NCBI GenBank assembly: GCA_042701975.1
Contig: CP170561.1
Span: 2,604,001 to 2,668,000, forward strand
Direction of reading: 5' to 3'
Origin: JAFALK01 sp042701975
GTDB lineage: Bacteria; Pseudomonadota; Gammaproteobacteria; Burkholderiales; Burkholderiaceae_C
DNA: 64,000 nt
In this document: one piece after another, positions 10,589-19,424 of the stretch
Position numbering within the stretch: the first letter of the stretch is position 1
How the letters are laid out: each line of letters opens with the position of its first letter
Notes under the pieces: model-generated
What the model was told of the DNA's origin: nothing
Database searches by the model: none
What the model saw: only the letters and a program-made list of their open reading frames with translations
Position numbers and translations under genes: made by a program

Positions 10589-12184
10589 ATGAGCAGCACT
10601 CCCGTCGTGATTGTCGGCGCCGGCCTGGCCGGACTGACCGTGGCCCTGCACCTGGCCGACCACATGCCCGTGACCGTGCTGGCCAAGCGCGAACTCGGCG
10701 TGGGCGCCACCGCCTGGGCGCAGGGCGGCATCGTCGGCGTGCTGGGCAGCGACGACAGCATCGACAGCCACGTGCGCGACACGCAGGATGCCGGCGCGGG
10801 CCTGGTCGACGAAGCCATGGCGCGCTTCATCGCCGAGCGCAGCGCCGCCGCTGTGGAATGGCTGGTGGGGCAGGGAGTGCCGTTCACGACGGACGACGAA
10901 GGTCCGCTGGGCCTGCACCTGACGCGCGAAGGCGGCCACGCGGTACGTCGCATTGCGCACGCGGCGGATGCCACCGGCAAGGCCATCCACGACCGCTTGC
11001 TGGGCGCGGCGCGGGCGCATCCGAACATCCTGCTGCGCGAGCGCTGCATGGCGCTGGACCTGATCACGTCGCGCCACGTGCAGCGCGAGGAAGCGCCGCG
11101 CTGCTACGGCATCTACGCGCTGGACATCGACGCCGGCCAGGTCGAGGCGCTGCCGGCGCGCGCCGTGGTGCTCGCCACGGGCGGTGCGGGCAAGGTCTAC
11201 CGCTACACGACCAACCCGGACACCTCCACCGGCGACGGCATCGCCATGGCCTGGCGCGCTGGCTGCCGCGTGGCGAACATGGAGTTCATCCAGTTCCACC
11301 CGACCTGCCTGTACCACCCGGAGGAGCGCAGCTTCCTGATCACGGAAGCGCTGCGCGGGGAGGGCGCGCATCTCAAATTGCCCAATGGCAATGGGGGAAC
11401 GCGCTTCATGGCCGCGCACGACGAACGCCTGGAACTGGCCCCGCGCGACATCGTGGCCCGCGCCATCGACTTTGAGATGAAGAAGCACGGTCTCGACCAC
11501 GTGTGGCTGGACGCCACGCACCTGGGCGAAGAGTTCCTGAAGTCGCACTTCCCGACCATCCATGCGCGCTGCCTCAAGCTCGGCATCGACATCGCGCGAC
11601 AGCCGATTCCGGTCGTGCCGGCCGTGCACTTCACCTGCGGCGGCGTGGTGGCCGACGCCCAAGGCCGCGCGGACCTGCCGGGCCTCTACGCCATCGGCGA
11701 GACCGGCTACAGCGGCCTGCATGGCGCCAACCGCCTGGCGAGTAACTCGCTGCTGGAATGCGTGGTGCTCGGCCGCTCCTGCGCGGAGGACATCGCCGCC
11801 CAACCGGCCCTGCCCGCCGCGCCGCTGCCGGCCTGGGACGAGAGCCAGGTGGAGAACGCCGACGAGCAGGTGGTGATCGCCCACAACTGGGACGAGCTGC
11901 GCCTCTTGATGTGGAACTACGTCGGCATCGTGCGCACCACCAAGCGGCTGCAGCGCGCGCTGCACCGCATCGAGCTGCTGCGTGCCGAGATCGACGACTA
12001 CTACGCCAACTTCCGCGTCAACCGCGACCTGCTGGAGCTGCGCAATCTCGTCGACTGCGCAGAGCTGATCGTGCGCTCGGCCCTGCTGCGCCGCGAGAGC
12101 CGCGGCCTGCATTACAGCCGCGACTATCCGGGCACGTTGCCGGCGAGCTTGCCGACGGTTCTTGTCGCCGATATCCGGCGTTAG
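10589..12184 (+). CDS. nadB: L-aspartate oxidase NadB
   Basis: 531-residue flavoenzyme that oxidises L-aspartate to iminoaspartate, the first step of de novo NAD synthesis; the product passes to NadA. The FAD-binding GAGLAGLT motif is at residues 9-16, the substrate-loop WAQGGI near 45, the HPTCLY and TEALRGEGAHL block near 240-265, the conserved PVVPAVHFTCGGV segment near 345, and the ETGYSGLHGANRLASNSLLE C-terminal FAD site near 370. The C-terminal helical domain (about 430-531) is present and length is normal. nadA lies 340 bp away on the opposite strand, facing it, with a comFB-like gene between them. nadC is not in the window. Confidence 0.96.
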   Translation: MSSTPVVIVGAGLAGLTVALHLADHMPVTVLAKRELGVGATAWAQGGIVGVLGSDDSIDSHVRDTQDAGAGLVDEAMARFIAERSAAAVEWLVGQGVPFTTDDEGPLGLHLTREGGHAVRRIAHAADATGKAIHDRLLGAARAHPNILLRERCMALDLITSRHVQREEAPRCYGIYALDIDAGQVEALPARAVVLATGGAGKVYRYTTNPDTSTGDGIAMAWRAGCRVANMEFIQFHPTCLYHPEERSFLITEALRGEGAHLKLPNGNGGTRFMAAHDERLELAPRDIVARAIDFEMKKHGLDHVWLDATHLGEEFLKSHFPTIHARCLKLGIDIARQPIPVVPAVHFTCGGVVADAQGRADLPGLYAIGETGYSGLHGANRLASNSLLECVVLGRSCAEDIAAQPALPAAPLPAWDESQVENADEQVVIAHNWDELRLLMWNYVGIVRTTKRLQRALHRIELLRAEIDDYYANFRVNRDLLELRNLVDCAELIVRSALLRRESRGLHYSRDYPGTLPASLPTVLVADIRR

Positions 12185-12189
12185 GCGAT

Positions 12190-12477
12190 TTAGGCTGTTT
12201 TGCGCAGCGCGACCCGCGCTTCGACAAACTGGAACGCGAAGCTCACCGCCTCGTTGATGGCGGTGTCGATCTCATGGCGCTCGTTGGGCGTCATGTAGAA
12301 GCTGAAGTCCACCTCGTGGCGGATGTAGCGCGGGGGCAGGCGGTTCAACGCCACGCAGGCCACGTCGCAGAGCAGGTCGGCATCGCGGCCGATGGCGGGG
12401 TGGGCTGCCGCGGCCCCGGCGACGGCGGCGAACACTTCGCGTTCGTGGTGGTTGTACAGCGAGCTGAAGTCGGCCAT
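12190..12477 (-). CDS. ComFB-like late competence family protein
   Basis: 95-residue soluble protein with the ComFB pattern: HEREVFAAV helix near the N-terminus, then CDVACVALNRLPPRYIRH in the middle and a helix with AFQFVEARVAL at the end. ComFB-type domains occur widely in bacteria; some cyanobacterial members bind cyclic di-nucleotides, but the role of the proteobacterial ones is not established. It is on the minus strand between nadB and nadA, its stop only five bases from the nadB stop, and downstream of nadA on the same strand, so it may be read from the nadA promoter. ATG 12477 is chosen because the motif-containing domain starts just after it. Confidence 0.72.
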   Translation of the reverse strand: MADFSSLYNHHEREVFAAVAGAAAAHPAIGRDADLLCDVACVALNRLPPRYIRHEVDFSFYMTPNERHEIDTAINEAVSFAFQFVEARVALRKTA

Positions 12478-12523
12478 TCGGGTCTCCGGTGCGGGTAGGT
12501 CTTCGTAGGCTCCAACTTTACGT

Positions 12524-13630
12524 TCAAGCGGCGCCCAGGTGCGGGACGAAACCAGGCATCTTGCCGGCCTTGAGTGCCGCCGTGAAATCGAGCATGCGCT
12601 CGATGCAGGCCAGCGCCTTGACGCGTGTCGGCTCTTCCACATGGATCGCGCCCTGGCCTTGCTCCAGGCAGTCGATCACGCCTTGCAGGCCGTTCATGGC
12701 CATCCACGGGCAGTGGGCGCAGCTCTTGCAGGTGGCCGAGTTGCCGGCGGTTGGCGCTTCGATCAGCGTCTTGCCCGGCGCCAGCTGGCGCATGCGGTGC
12801 AGGATGCCGTTGTCGGTGGCGACGATGTATTCCTGGGCTGTGCCCTCAACCACCGCCTTGATCAGCGCCGAGGTCGAGCCCACCACATGGGCCTTGTCGA
12901 CCACGTTCTTGGGCGACTCGGGGTGCACCAGGATCTGGGCCTGCGGATGCTGCTCGCGCAGCAGGTCCAGCTCCAGGCCCTTGAACTCGTCATGGACGAT
13001 GCACGCGCCGTTCCACATCAGCATGTCCGCGCCGGTCTGCTCCTGGATGTAGCGGCCCAGGTGGCGATCGGGCGCCCAGAGGATCTTCTGGCCCTGGGCC
13101 TTGAGGTGGTTGACGATCTCCAGCGCGCAGGAGCTCGTCACCATCCAGTTGGCACGCGCCTTCACGGCGGCGCTGGTGTTGGCATAGACGACGACCTGGC
13201 GGTCCGGATGGGCGTCGCAGAAGGCGGCGAATTCATCGGCCGGGCAGCCCAGGTCCAGCGAGCAGGTGGCGTCCAGGTCGGGCATCAGCACCTGCTTCTC
13301 GGGCGAGAGGATCTTGGCCGTCTCGCCCATGAAGCGCACGCCGGCCACGATCAGGGTCTGGGCGGCGTTGTCGCGGCCGAAGCGGGCCATCTCCAGCGAA
13401 TCGGCCACGCAGCCGCCGGTTTCCAGAGCCAGGTCCTGCAGATCGCCGTCCACGTAGTAGTGGGCCACCAGCACCGCGCCGCGGGCCTTGAGCAGTTCGG
13501 CTGCGCGGGTCTTGAGCTGCTTGCGCTGCGGCTGGGTGAGCGGCGCGGGGACCTTGGCCCAGGCATGCGCGGTGCAGCTGGCGCCGCTGGCGTCTTGGCG
13601 GGTGTAGTCGAAGAGGGCTTGTTCGGTCAT
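12524..13630 (-). CDS. nadA: Quinolinate synthase NadA
   Basis: 368-residue [4Fe-4S] enzyme that condenses iminoaspartate with dihydroxyacetone phosphate to quinolinate. Cluster-ligand cysteines are visible in DATCSLDLGCPADEF (about residues 123-137), in MWNGACIVHDEF (about 210) and in TCKSCAHCPWMAMN (about 305-318). The YYVDGDLQDLA motif near 60 and TSSCALEIVNHL near 165 are also family hallmarks. Length is as expected for the longer (about 350-370) NadA type. It is transcribed towards nadB, with the ComFB-like gene immediately downstream. The 5' side (13631-13908) holds no gene, only the terminator of the next operon and presumably the nadA promoter. Confidence 0.96.
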   Translation of the reverse strand: MTEQALFDYTRQDASGASCTAHAWAKVPAPLTQPQRKQLKTRAAELLKARGAVLVAHYYVDGDLQDLALETGGCVADSLEMARFGRDNAAQTLIVAGVRFMGETAKILSPEKQVLMPDLDATCSLDLGCPADEFAAFCDAHPDRQVVVYANTSAAVKARANWMVTSSCALEIVNHLKAQGQKILWAPDRHLGRYIQEQTGADMLMWNGACIVHDEFKGLELDLLREQHPQAQILVHPESPKNVVDKAHVVGSTSALIKAVVEGTAQEYIVATDNGILHRMRQLAPGKTLIEAPTAGNSATCKSCAHCPWMAMNGLQGVIDCLEQGQGAIHVEEPTRVKALACIERMLDFTAALKAGKMPGFVPHLGAA

Positions 13631-13710
13631 CGGGCGGGGCGCGGATCGGGCGATCGTTCTACGGAAAACGGCCAGATTGTCGCCTGCCTGCCCTCGTCAC
13701 CCACGCGGAC

Positions 13711-13738
13711 AAAAAAAGGCCCGGGCAAGCCGGGCCTT
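13711..13738 (-). terminator. Intrinsic terminator of the PEP-CTERM gene
   Basis: A nine-base stem (AAGGCCCGG at 13716-13724 with CCGGGCCTT at 13730-13738, loop GCAAG) is followed, in minus-strand direction, by a run of seven U (the A run 13711-13717). It lies about 170 bp after the PEP-CTERM stop codon and also insulates the nadA promoter region. Confidence 0.85.
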
Positions 13739-13908
13739 AACTACCACGGGGAAATGAGCGGCACCGTGAGGTGCCCCCATCTCTTCATCAGCATTTTGTA
13801 TGCCAGCCCGCGGCTTCCAAATTTTTCACTTGCAAATCAACGGTTTGTCTTGGTATCCACAAATCGGCCAGCACGGACCGTCAAGTGTGCCGACAACAAA
13901 TTGCGCGA

Positions 13909-14562
13909 TCAGCGCGCACCGCGGCGGCGGGCGGCGAAACCCAGGCCGGCCAGGGCCGTGGCCACCAGCGCCAGGCTGGCGGGTTCGGGCACGCTGCTGC
14001 CGACTTCGACCAGGATGGACGAACGGGCGATTTCGCGGCCGGTGAAGAGGTTGTAGGCCTCCAGCACGACGCCGTACTCGCCCTTCTCGGTGGGGTCGAA
14101 CTGGCTGTAGCTGGTGAGGAAGCCAAGGTTCTGCGAGTTCTGCGTGCCGCCGAGCAGCAGCCAGCTCATGTCGGTGTAGCTGGAGATGTCGTTGCCCTTG
14201 GCTTCGTCAAAGTCCACCAGCAGGCGATACGCCGTACCGAAGCTGCCGCCCTTGGCGTAGTAGTCGTAGTTCCACAGGGCCAGGTTGTCACCCGCGCCAT
14301 AGGCACCGGCTTGCACGGTGAAGACGCCGGCGCCGTTGTTCGTCACGGCCGGGCTGCTGAAGCGCGGGGTGACGCTCAGGCCCAGGGTCAGGTTGCCGGC
14401 CGCCTGCGTGATGGCGACGTTCTGGTTTGAGATGCCGGAGCCGCCGAAGGTGGCGCCGTTCAGCTGGCCGAAGCTGGTGAAGCTGACGCTGACCGGGGAA
14501 GCGAAGGCGCTGCCGGCTGCGAGGGCGACGGCGGCAACCGCCAGCTTGCTGGTGAAACTCAT
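13909..14562 (-). CDS. PEP-CTERM sorting domain-containing secreted protein
   Basis: 217-residue exported protein. It has a signal peptide (MSFTSKLAVAAVALAAGSAFA, cleavage near residue 22), a beta-rich Ser/Gly/Asn-rich body without recognised domain, and a C-terminal PEP-CTERM tripartite signal: VPEPASLAL, a hydrophobic helix and a terminal ARRRGAR. PEP-CTERM proteins are sorted by EpsH-type exosortases to the outer surface, often tied to exopolysaccharide or biofilm production. ATG 14562 has a GGAGAGG ribosome site 6 bp upstream. It is monocistronic, with its own terminator downstream. The exosortase itself is not in the window. Its function is otherwise unknown. Confidence 0.87.
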   Translation of the reverse strand: MSFTSKLAVAAVALAAGSAFASPVSVSFTSFGQLNGATFGGSGISNQNVAITQAAGNLTLGLSVTPRFSSPAVTNNGAGVFTVQAGAYGAGDNLALWNYDYYAKGGSFGTAYRLLVDFDEAKGNDISSYTDMSWLLLGGTQNSQNLGFLTSYSQFDPTEKGEYGVVLEAYNLFTGREIARSSILVEVGSSVPEPASLALVATALAGLGFAARRRGAR

Positions 14563-14660
14563 GTGGATCCTCTCCCTGGTGTTCTGTGAACGAGACGTGA
14601 AAGGCCGCGATGATGTCAGGGTCAAGAAAAAACATAACCCCCCGTTTCAGCGGATCCAGC

Positions 14661-15872
14661 TCAGAACAGCTCGCCGCTGGTGTCCACGCTGCGCACTTTG
14701 AGGGCGCTGGATCGGGCCTTGAGGGCGACCACCTCGCCCGGCCGGCTCAGGCTGCCCACGCGCACGCCCAGCAGGCGCAGGCGCCGGCTCAGGTCCACGC
14801 GCTTGAGGCAGGAGCCCGCGGCGGCGCGCAGTTCCGCCGCCGTGGCAATGGGCTGCTCCAGCGTCACGTCGCGGGTGACGGTGACGAAGCCCTCGAAGCG
14901 CAGCTTGATGCCGATGGTGCGGCCGAGATAGCCCTTGCGCTCCAGGTCGCCGGCCAGCAGCTCGCACAGCCGCGTGAAGATCCGGCCGAGCTCCGCCTTG
15001 TCGTGCACGGCGTGCAGGTCGCGCTCGAAGGTGGTCTCGCGGCTGATCGACACTGGCTCGCTGTGCGTGACCACCGGGCGCGAGTCGCGGCCATGCGCCG
15101 CCTCGTACAGCCAACCCCCGTAGTGGTCGCCGAAGCGATCGACCAGCAGCGCCGGATCGGCGGCGGCGATCTGGCCGATGGTCTCCAGCCCCATCTGCTG
15201 CAGCCGCGCGCCGGCCTTCGGGCCGATGCCGTTGATGCGCCGCACCGGCAGCGGCCAGATGCGCGCGGGCACGTCCTCGGCCATCACCAGCGTGATGCCG
15301 TCGGGCTTGTCCAGCTCCGAAGCGATCTTGGACAGCAGCTTGTTGGGCGTGATGCCGATCGAGCAGGTGAGGTTGGTCGCCCGCAGCACCGAGTTCTTGA
15401 TCTCCCGTGCCACCGAACGCACACCGCCGAGCGGATCGTGGCCAACGGCTTCTCGCACGCCGGGCACCTCGGACAGGTCGATGTAGATCTCGTCGATGCC
15501 GCGGTCCTCGATCACCGGCGCCACCTCGGCCACGGCGGCCTTGAAGAGGCGCGAGTAGCGGCGATAGGCGTCGAAATCGGTGGGCAGCAGGATGGCGTCA
15601 GGCGCGCGCAGGGCCGCCTTCATCAGGCCCATGGCCGAGAAAACGCCGAGGTCGCGCGCGGCGTAGGTGCTGGTCGTGGCCACGCCGCGGCCGGTGTAAT
15701 CGCGCAGCTTTGCAAATCTTCGGGTGCCATCGGCCTGCGTCACTGGCGCGTGTTCGCGCCGCCCGCCGATCACGACCGGCAGGCCTTTCAGCTCGGGATA
15801 ACGCAGCAACTCGACGGAGGCGTAGAACGCATCCATGTCGAGGTGAGCGATCAGGCGCTCGGGCAGGGACAT
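14661..15872 (-). CDS. dinB: DNA polymerase IV (Y-family, DinB)
   Basis: 403-residue error-prone translesion polymerase. The palm begins with LIAHLDMDAFYASVE (metal Asp), and the second catalytic block is DRGIDEIYIDLSE near residue 105. The helix-hairpin-helix element GIGPKAGARLQQMGLETIG lies near 230, and the little-finger domain (SREVTF-like SRETTFERDL) near 285 onward. ATG 15872 (MSLPERLIAHLDMD) is chosen over an upstream in-frame ATG because it matches the family N-terminus. The C-terminus lacks an obvious QLxLF beta-clamp peptide; it ends KVRSVDTSGELF, whose last residues could serve weakly. It may be SOS-regulated, but no clear LexA box was found in the short upstream region. Confidence 0.94.
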   Translation of the reverse strand: MSLPERLIAHLDMDAFYASVELLRYPELKGLPVVIGGRREHAPVTQADGTRRFAKLRDYTGRGVATTSTYAARDLGVFSAMGLMKAALRAPDAILLPTDFDAYRRYSRLFKAAVAEVAPVIEDRGIDEIYIDLSEVPGVREAVGHDPLGGVRSVAREIKNSVLRATNLTCSIGITPNKLLSKIASELDKPDGITLVMAEDVPARIWPLPVRRINGIGPKAGARLQQMGLETIGQIAAADPALLVDRFGDHYGGWLYEAAHGRDSRPVVTHSEPVSISRETTFERDLHAVHDKAELGRIFTRLCELLAGDLERKGYLGRTIGIKLRFEGFVTVTRDVTLEQPIATAAELRAAAGSCLKRVDLSRRLRLLGVRVGSLSRPGEVVALKARSSALKVRSVDTSGELF

Positions 15873-15981
15873 GCGCCGGATTCTCGCCCGCTGTGTTGAC
15901 GAGGCATGGCAGCAGCGCAGCTTGAAATTTGAGCCACCCAGCCCTAAGCTCAATATCCAACCCACGATGATGGAGGCCGCC

Positions 15982-16257
15982 ATGCCCCGCTATATGGTCG
16001 AACGCACCTTCCCCGAAGGCCTGCACATTCCCCAGAACGAGCAAGGCGCTCAGACCTGTGCTGCTGTCGTCGAGACCAACGCCGCCAGCGGCGTGACCTG
16101 GGTCCATTCCTACGTGGGACCGGACAACAAGAAGACCTACTGCGTCTACGACGCGCCGAACCCGGAGGCCATCCGCAAGACGGCTGAACAGCTCAAGCTG
16201 CCGATCGACAAGATCACGCAGGTGTCAGTGCTGGATCCGTACGTTTACCGCGGCTGA
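15982..16257 (+). CDS. DUF4242 domain-containing protein
   Basis: 91-residue small cytoplasmic protein matching the DUF4242 family (PRYMVERTFPEGL at the N-terminus, WVHSYVGPDNKKTYCVYDAPN in the middle, then a helix and a short beta end). The fold is a ferredoxin-like alpha/beta monomer that usually dimerises; some members are annotated as nickel-binding, but no reaction is established. ATG 15982 is chosen from three in-frame ATGs because GGAGG lies 5 bp upstream and the family starts there. It is divergent from dinB (109 bp between starts) and converges on the lipoprotein gene. Confidence 0.85.
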   Translation: MPRYMVERTFPEGLHIPQNEQGAQTCAAVVETNAASGVTWVHSYVGPDNKKTYCVYDAPNPEAIRKTAEQLKLPIDKITQVSVLDPYVYRG

Positions 16258-16279
16258 AGTAGAGCCGCTCGGCGGCGCT

Positions 16280-17026
16280 TCAGCGCTCGAAGCGCTGCGC
16301 CAGCGCGTCGGCTGCGCCCGCGTAGCCGCGCTGTTTGAGCTGCGCGACAAGGGTCTGGTCGATGTCGCGCCGGCTCAGCACAGTGGACAGCGAGTCGTCG
16401 GCCACGGGTGCAGGCTCGAGCATCTCCCACTGTCCCGTTGCCACGTCGATCAACGCCAAGCGCAATCGGAGGCGCATGTGCTCGCGCTCGTCGGGCAGCA
16501 TCCAGCCGACGACAGGCACCCACGACACATGCGAGGCGATGTTGTCCTTGCGGGCGCTTTCCAGTACGCCCCAGTACACCAGCAGCTTGTCGCAGCCGCC
16601 CTGGGCCGCAGCCAGGCGCAGTGAGCGGGAATAACTCTGCGGATCGACGGCGTCGTTTGGCGAACGGCTGGGTGAAGCGGCGCGGCCAGAGAAGCCGGTG
16701 GCGTTGTAGCGCGCCTTGAGCGCCTCCATCATCGGCGCGTCGGGGAACATCGCGCCGGACTGTATGACCAGCAGCTTGCTGGATCGGCTCAGGCTCAGCA
16801 TGCGTGGATGGGCCAGCGCAGCGGTGATGTCGGCGTCGCTTGGGCGTGCGTCGCGGGCGATGCCCAGCACATCGAACTCGCTGAGCTCCGGCGCGGCGTT
16901 CGCAGCGCAGCCGTAGCCGCGCGACGGATCACAGTCCGAGTTGGAGATCGAACGCGTGGCGCAGCCGGCCAGCAGGGCCAGGAGCAGCACGGGCAGGGCG
17001 ATGAAGGCGCGAGTGGTCTTGAGCAT
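16280..17026 (-). CDS. Putative lipoprotein of unknown function
   Basis: 248 residues with a lipoprotein signal: MLKTTRAFIALPVLLLALLAGC places the lipid-modified cysteine at about residue 22. The mature part starts with Cys-containing SDCDPSRGYGCAANAAPEL. It then has a globular region including LLVIQSGAMFPDAPMM and a C-terminal half with WVPVVGWMLPDEREHMRLRLRLALIDVATGQWEM, reminiscent of outer-membrane or periplasmic lipoproteins that combine strands with short helices. No catalytic motif is recognised. It lies downstream of argH on the same strand with a 98-bp gap and may be an independent unit. The protein family was not identified. Confidence 0.75.
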   Translation of the reverse strand: MLKTTRAFIALPVLLLALLAGCATRSISNSDCDPSRGYGCAANAAPELSEFDVLGIARDARPSDADITAALAHPRMLSLSRSSKLLVIQSGAMFPDAPMMEALKARYNATGFSGRAASPSRSPNDAVDPQSYSRSLRLAAAQGGCDKLLVYWGVLESARKDNIASHVSWVPVVGWMLPDEREHMRLRLRLALIDVATGQWEMLEPAPVADDSLSTVLSRRDIDQTLVAQLKQRGYAGAADALAQRFER

Positions 17027-17124
17027 GTGGACATGCTCGCGGTTGGCACTCAGCGGCAACCTCCGCGAATACCCGCAGCTGTTGTGCCAAGTTGTGAGCC
17101 GCTGTATCGGGGGGAGGGGCGGAT

Positions 17125-18525
17125 TCAGGCCAAGCGCGCGCGATGCCGCGCCACCTGCGCCCGCACCTGCGCCGGCGCCGTGCCGCCGAGGATGTTGCGC
17201 GCTTCGAGCGAGCCGCGCAGCGACAGCACGCCGAACACGTCCTCGCCGATGCGGGCGTCGAACTTCTGCAGCTCGGCCAGCGGCAGCTGCGAGAGGTCCA
17301 CGCTTTGGGTGATCGCCGTCTTCACGGCATGCGCCACGATCTCGTGGGCGTCGCGGAAGGCCAGGCCCTTCTTGACGAGGTAGTCGGCCAGGTCGGTCGC
17401 CGTGGCATAGCCCTTCAACGCAGCGCGTTCCATCGCCTCGGGCTTGACCGTGATGCCGGCGGCCATTTCGGCAAAGATGCGCAGCGTGTCCTTCAAGGTG
17501 TCCACCGTGTCGAACAGCGGCTCCTTGTCTTCCTGGTTGTCCTTGTTGTAGGCCAGGGGCTGGCCCTTCATCAGCGTGATGAGCCCCATCAGGTGACCGA
17601 CCACGCGGCCGGTCTTGCCGCGCGCCAGCTCGGGCACGTCGGGGTTCTTCTTCTGCGGCATGATCGACGAGCCGGTGCAGAAGCGATCCGCCAGATCGAT
17701 GAAACCGAAGCTCTGGCTCATCCACAGGATCAGTTCTTCGGAGAGGCGCGAGACGTGCACCATCACCAGCGACGCAGCAGCGGTGAATTCGATGGCGAAG
17801 TCGCGGTCGCTGACGGCGTCGAGGCTGTTCTGGCAAACGCCTTCCATGCCCAGCGTCCTGGCCACGCGCTCGCGGTCCAGCGGGTAGCTGGTGCCGGCCA
17901 GCGCGGCCGCGCCCAGCGGCAGTCGGTTCACGCGGCGGCGAACGTCGGTGAGGCGCTCGGCATCGCGGGCGAACATTTCCACATAGGCCAGCAGGTGGTG
18001 TCCGAAGCTCACGGGCTGGGCCACTTGCAGGTGCGTGAAGCCGGGCAGGATGACTTCGGCGTTCTTCTCGGCCACATCGACCAAGGCCAGTTGCAGTGCG
18101 CTCAACAGGACCGCTAGCTCATCGATCTCGCCGCGCAGCCACAGGCGCACATCGGTCGCGACCTGGTCGTTGCGGCTGCGGCCAGTGTGCAGCCGCTTGC
18201 CGGCGATGCCGACGAGTTCCGTCAGGCGTGCCTCGATGTTCAGGTGCACGTCTTCCAGGTCCAGCTTCCACTCGAAGGTGCCGGCCTCGATCTCGCTCTT
18301 GATCTGCGCCATGCCGCGCTCGATGGCGGCACGGTCTTCGGCGCTCAGGATGCCTTGCGCGCTCAGCATTTCCGCGTGCGCCAGGCTGCCGGCGATGTCG
18401 GCCTGCCACAGGCGCTTGTCGAAGAACACGCTGGCCGTGTAGCGCTTGACCAGATCGCTCATCGGCTCCGAGAACAGGGCGGACCAGGCTTGGGACTTGT
18501 TGGCGAGTTGGTTGTCGGAAGGCAT
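17125..18525 (-). CDS. argH: Argininosuccinate lyase ArgH
   Basis: 466-residue tetrameric enzyme that splits argininosuccinate into arginine and fumarate, the last step of arginine synthesis. Diagnostic elements are SRNDQVATDVRLW near residue 120, the TxLQ/HLQ segment (PGFTHLQVAQPVSFGHHLL) near 165 and the fumarase-superfamily signature GSSIMPQKKNPDVPE near 285, which contains the catalytic Ser. Length is normal. In Pseudomonas argH neighbours algZ-algR and hemCD; here the AlgZR pair is 0.9 kb upstream beyond a BtuF-like gene, and hemCD are about 15 kb away. Confidence 0.97.
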   Translation of the reverse strand: MPSDNQLANKSQAWSALFSEPMSDLVKRYTASVFFDKRLWQADIAGSLAHAEMLSAQGILSAEDRAAIERGMAQIKSEIEAGTFEWKLDLEDVHLNIEARLTELVGIAGKRLHTGRSRNDQVATDVRLWLRGEIDELAVLLSALQLALVDVAEKNAEVILPGFTHLQVAQPVSFGHHLLAYVEMFARDAERLTDVRRRVNRLPLGAAALAGTSYPLDRERVARTLGMEGVCQNSLDAVSDRDFAIEFTAAASLVMVHVSRLSEELILWMSQSFGFIDLADRFCTGSSIMPQKKNPDVPELARGKTGRVVGHLMGLITLMKGQPLAYNKDNQEDKEPLFDTVDTLKDTLRIFAEMAAGITVKPEAMERAALKGYATATDLADYLVKKGLAFRDAHEIVAHAVKTAITQSVDLSQLPLAELQKFDARIGEDVFGVLSLRGSLEARNILGGTAPAQVRAQVARHRARLA

Positions 18526-18576
18526 GAGCGGCTCGTTCGGGGTGCGCTGGCGGAAAACCCTGAATTCTAGGCGTCC

Positions 18577-19413
18577 CTAGGCAAGCGTCTCGGCCCAGTT
18601 CAGGATGATCCGGTGCAGCTGTTCCAGGCCGTCTCCCAGGGCAGCCGGGCCGGGCTGCAGGATGTCGGGCGACTTGATCTCGAAGAGCTGGCCGTTCCTG
18701 ACCGCCGGCACGTCCTCCCAGCCGGGGCGCGCGGCCACTTTCTCGGGTCGGAACTTCTTGCCGCACCAGGAGCCGATGATGATGTCCGGCGCGCGGCGCG
18801 GCACTTCGAGTGGATCCGCAATGATGCGGTTCTTGCCCAGGCTCTGCGTGGCGAGTTCGGGGCAGCAGTCGTCGCCGCCGGCCAGGCCCACCAACTCCGA
18901 AACCCAGCGGATCCCGCTGATCTGCGGCTCGTCCCATTCCTCGAAGTACACGCGCGGCCGGCGGGGCAGGGTGGCGGCTGCGGCCTCGGTCGCCGCGATG
19001 CGCGCATGCATCTGCGCGAGCAACGGTGAGGCCTTTCCCATGCAGCCGAGCATGCCCGCCACCTGCGCCAGCATCGAAAAGATCTCCGCCACCGAACGCT
19101 GGTTGAAGACGGTCACCTGGATGCCATGGCGGATCAGTTGGCTGGCGATGTCGGCCTGCAGGTCCGAGAAGCCGAAGACGCAATCGGGCTCCAGCGCCAG
19201 GATCTGGTCGATCTTGGCTGACAGGAAGGCGCTGACCCGCGGCTTCTCGGCGCGCGCGCGGCGCGGTCGCACGGTGTAGCCCGAGATGCCGACGATGCGC
19301 GCCTCCTCGCCCAGCATGTAAATCCACTCGGTCGTCTCCTCGGTGAGACAGACGATGCGCTGCGGGCCCTGGGAGACCGCTTGGAGCAAGGGAAGAGGCA
19401 TGGCTTCGAACAC
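18577..19413 (-). CDS. Cobalamin-binding (BtuF-like) periplasmic-binding-fold protein without obvious signal peptide
   Basis: 278 residues of the helical-backbone type III metal-chelate binding family (BtuF/FhuD-like). Typical segments are RIVCLTEETTEWIYMLGE near the N-terminus, GISGYTVRP, the second-lobe start PRVYFEEWDEPQISGIRWVSEL near residue 155 and RAPDIIIGSWCGKKF near 215. BtuF proteins deliver vitamin B12 or similar chelates to BtuCD, but no btuC/btuD lies nearby and no hydrophobic signal precedes the domain: the start reads MFEAMPLPLLQAVSQG. The protein is therefore either cytoplasmic or its start is misjudged (alternative ATG 19401). Its start is only 11 bp from the divergent histidine kinase gene; argH follows downstream on the same strand. 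Confidence 0.75.
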   Translation of the reverse strand: MFEAMPLPLLQAVSQGPQRIVCLTEETTEWIYMLGEEARIVGISGYTVRPRRARAEKPRVSAFLSAKIDQILALEPDCVFGFSDLQADIASQLIRHGIQVTVFNQRSVAEIFSMLAQVAGMLGCMGKASPLLAQMHARIAATEAAAATLPRRPRVYFEEWDEPQISGIRWVSELVGLAGGDDCCPELATQSLGKNRIIADPLEVPRRAPDIIIGSWCGKKFRPEKVAARPGWEDVPAVRNGQLFEIKSPDILQPGPAALGDGLEQLHRIILNWAETLA

Positions 19414-19424
19414 AATCCGGCGTG

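Noticed and set aside
10280..12112. Open frame antisense to nadB
   Set aside because: Caused by GC-rich third positions of nadB; no recognisable protein.
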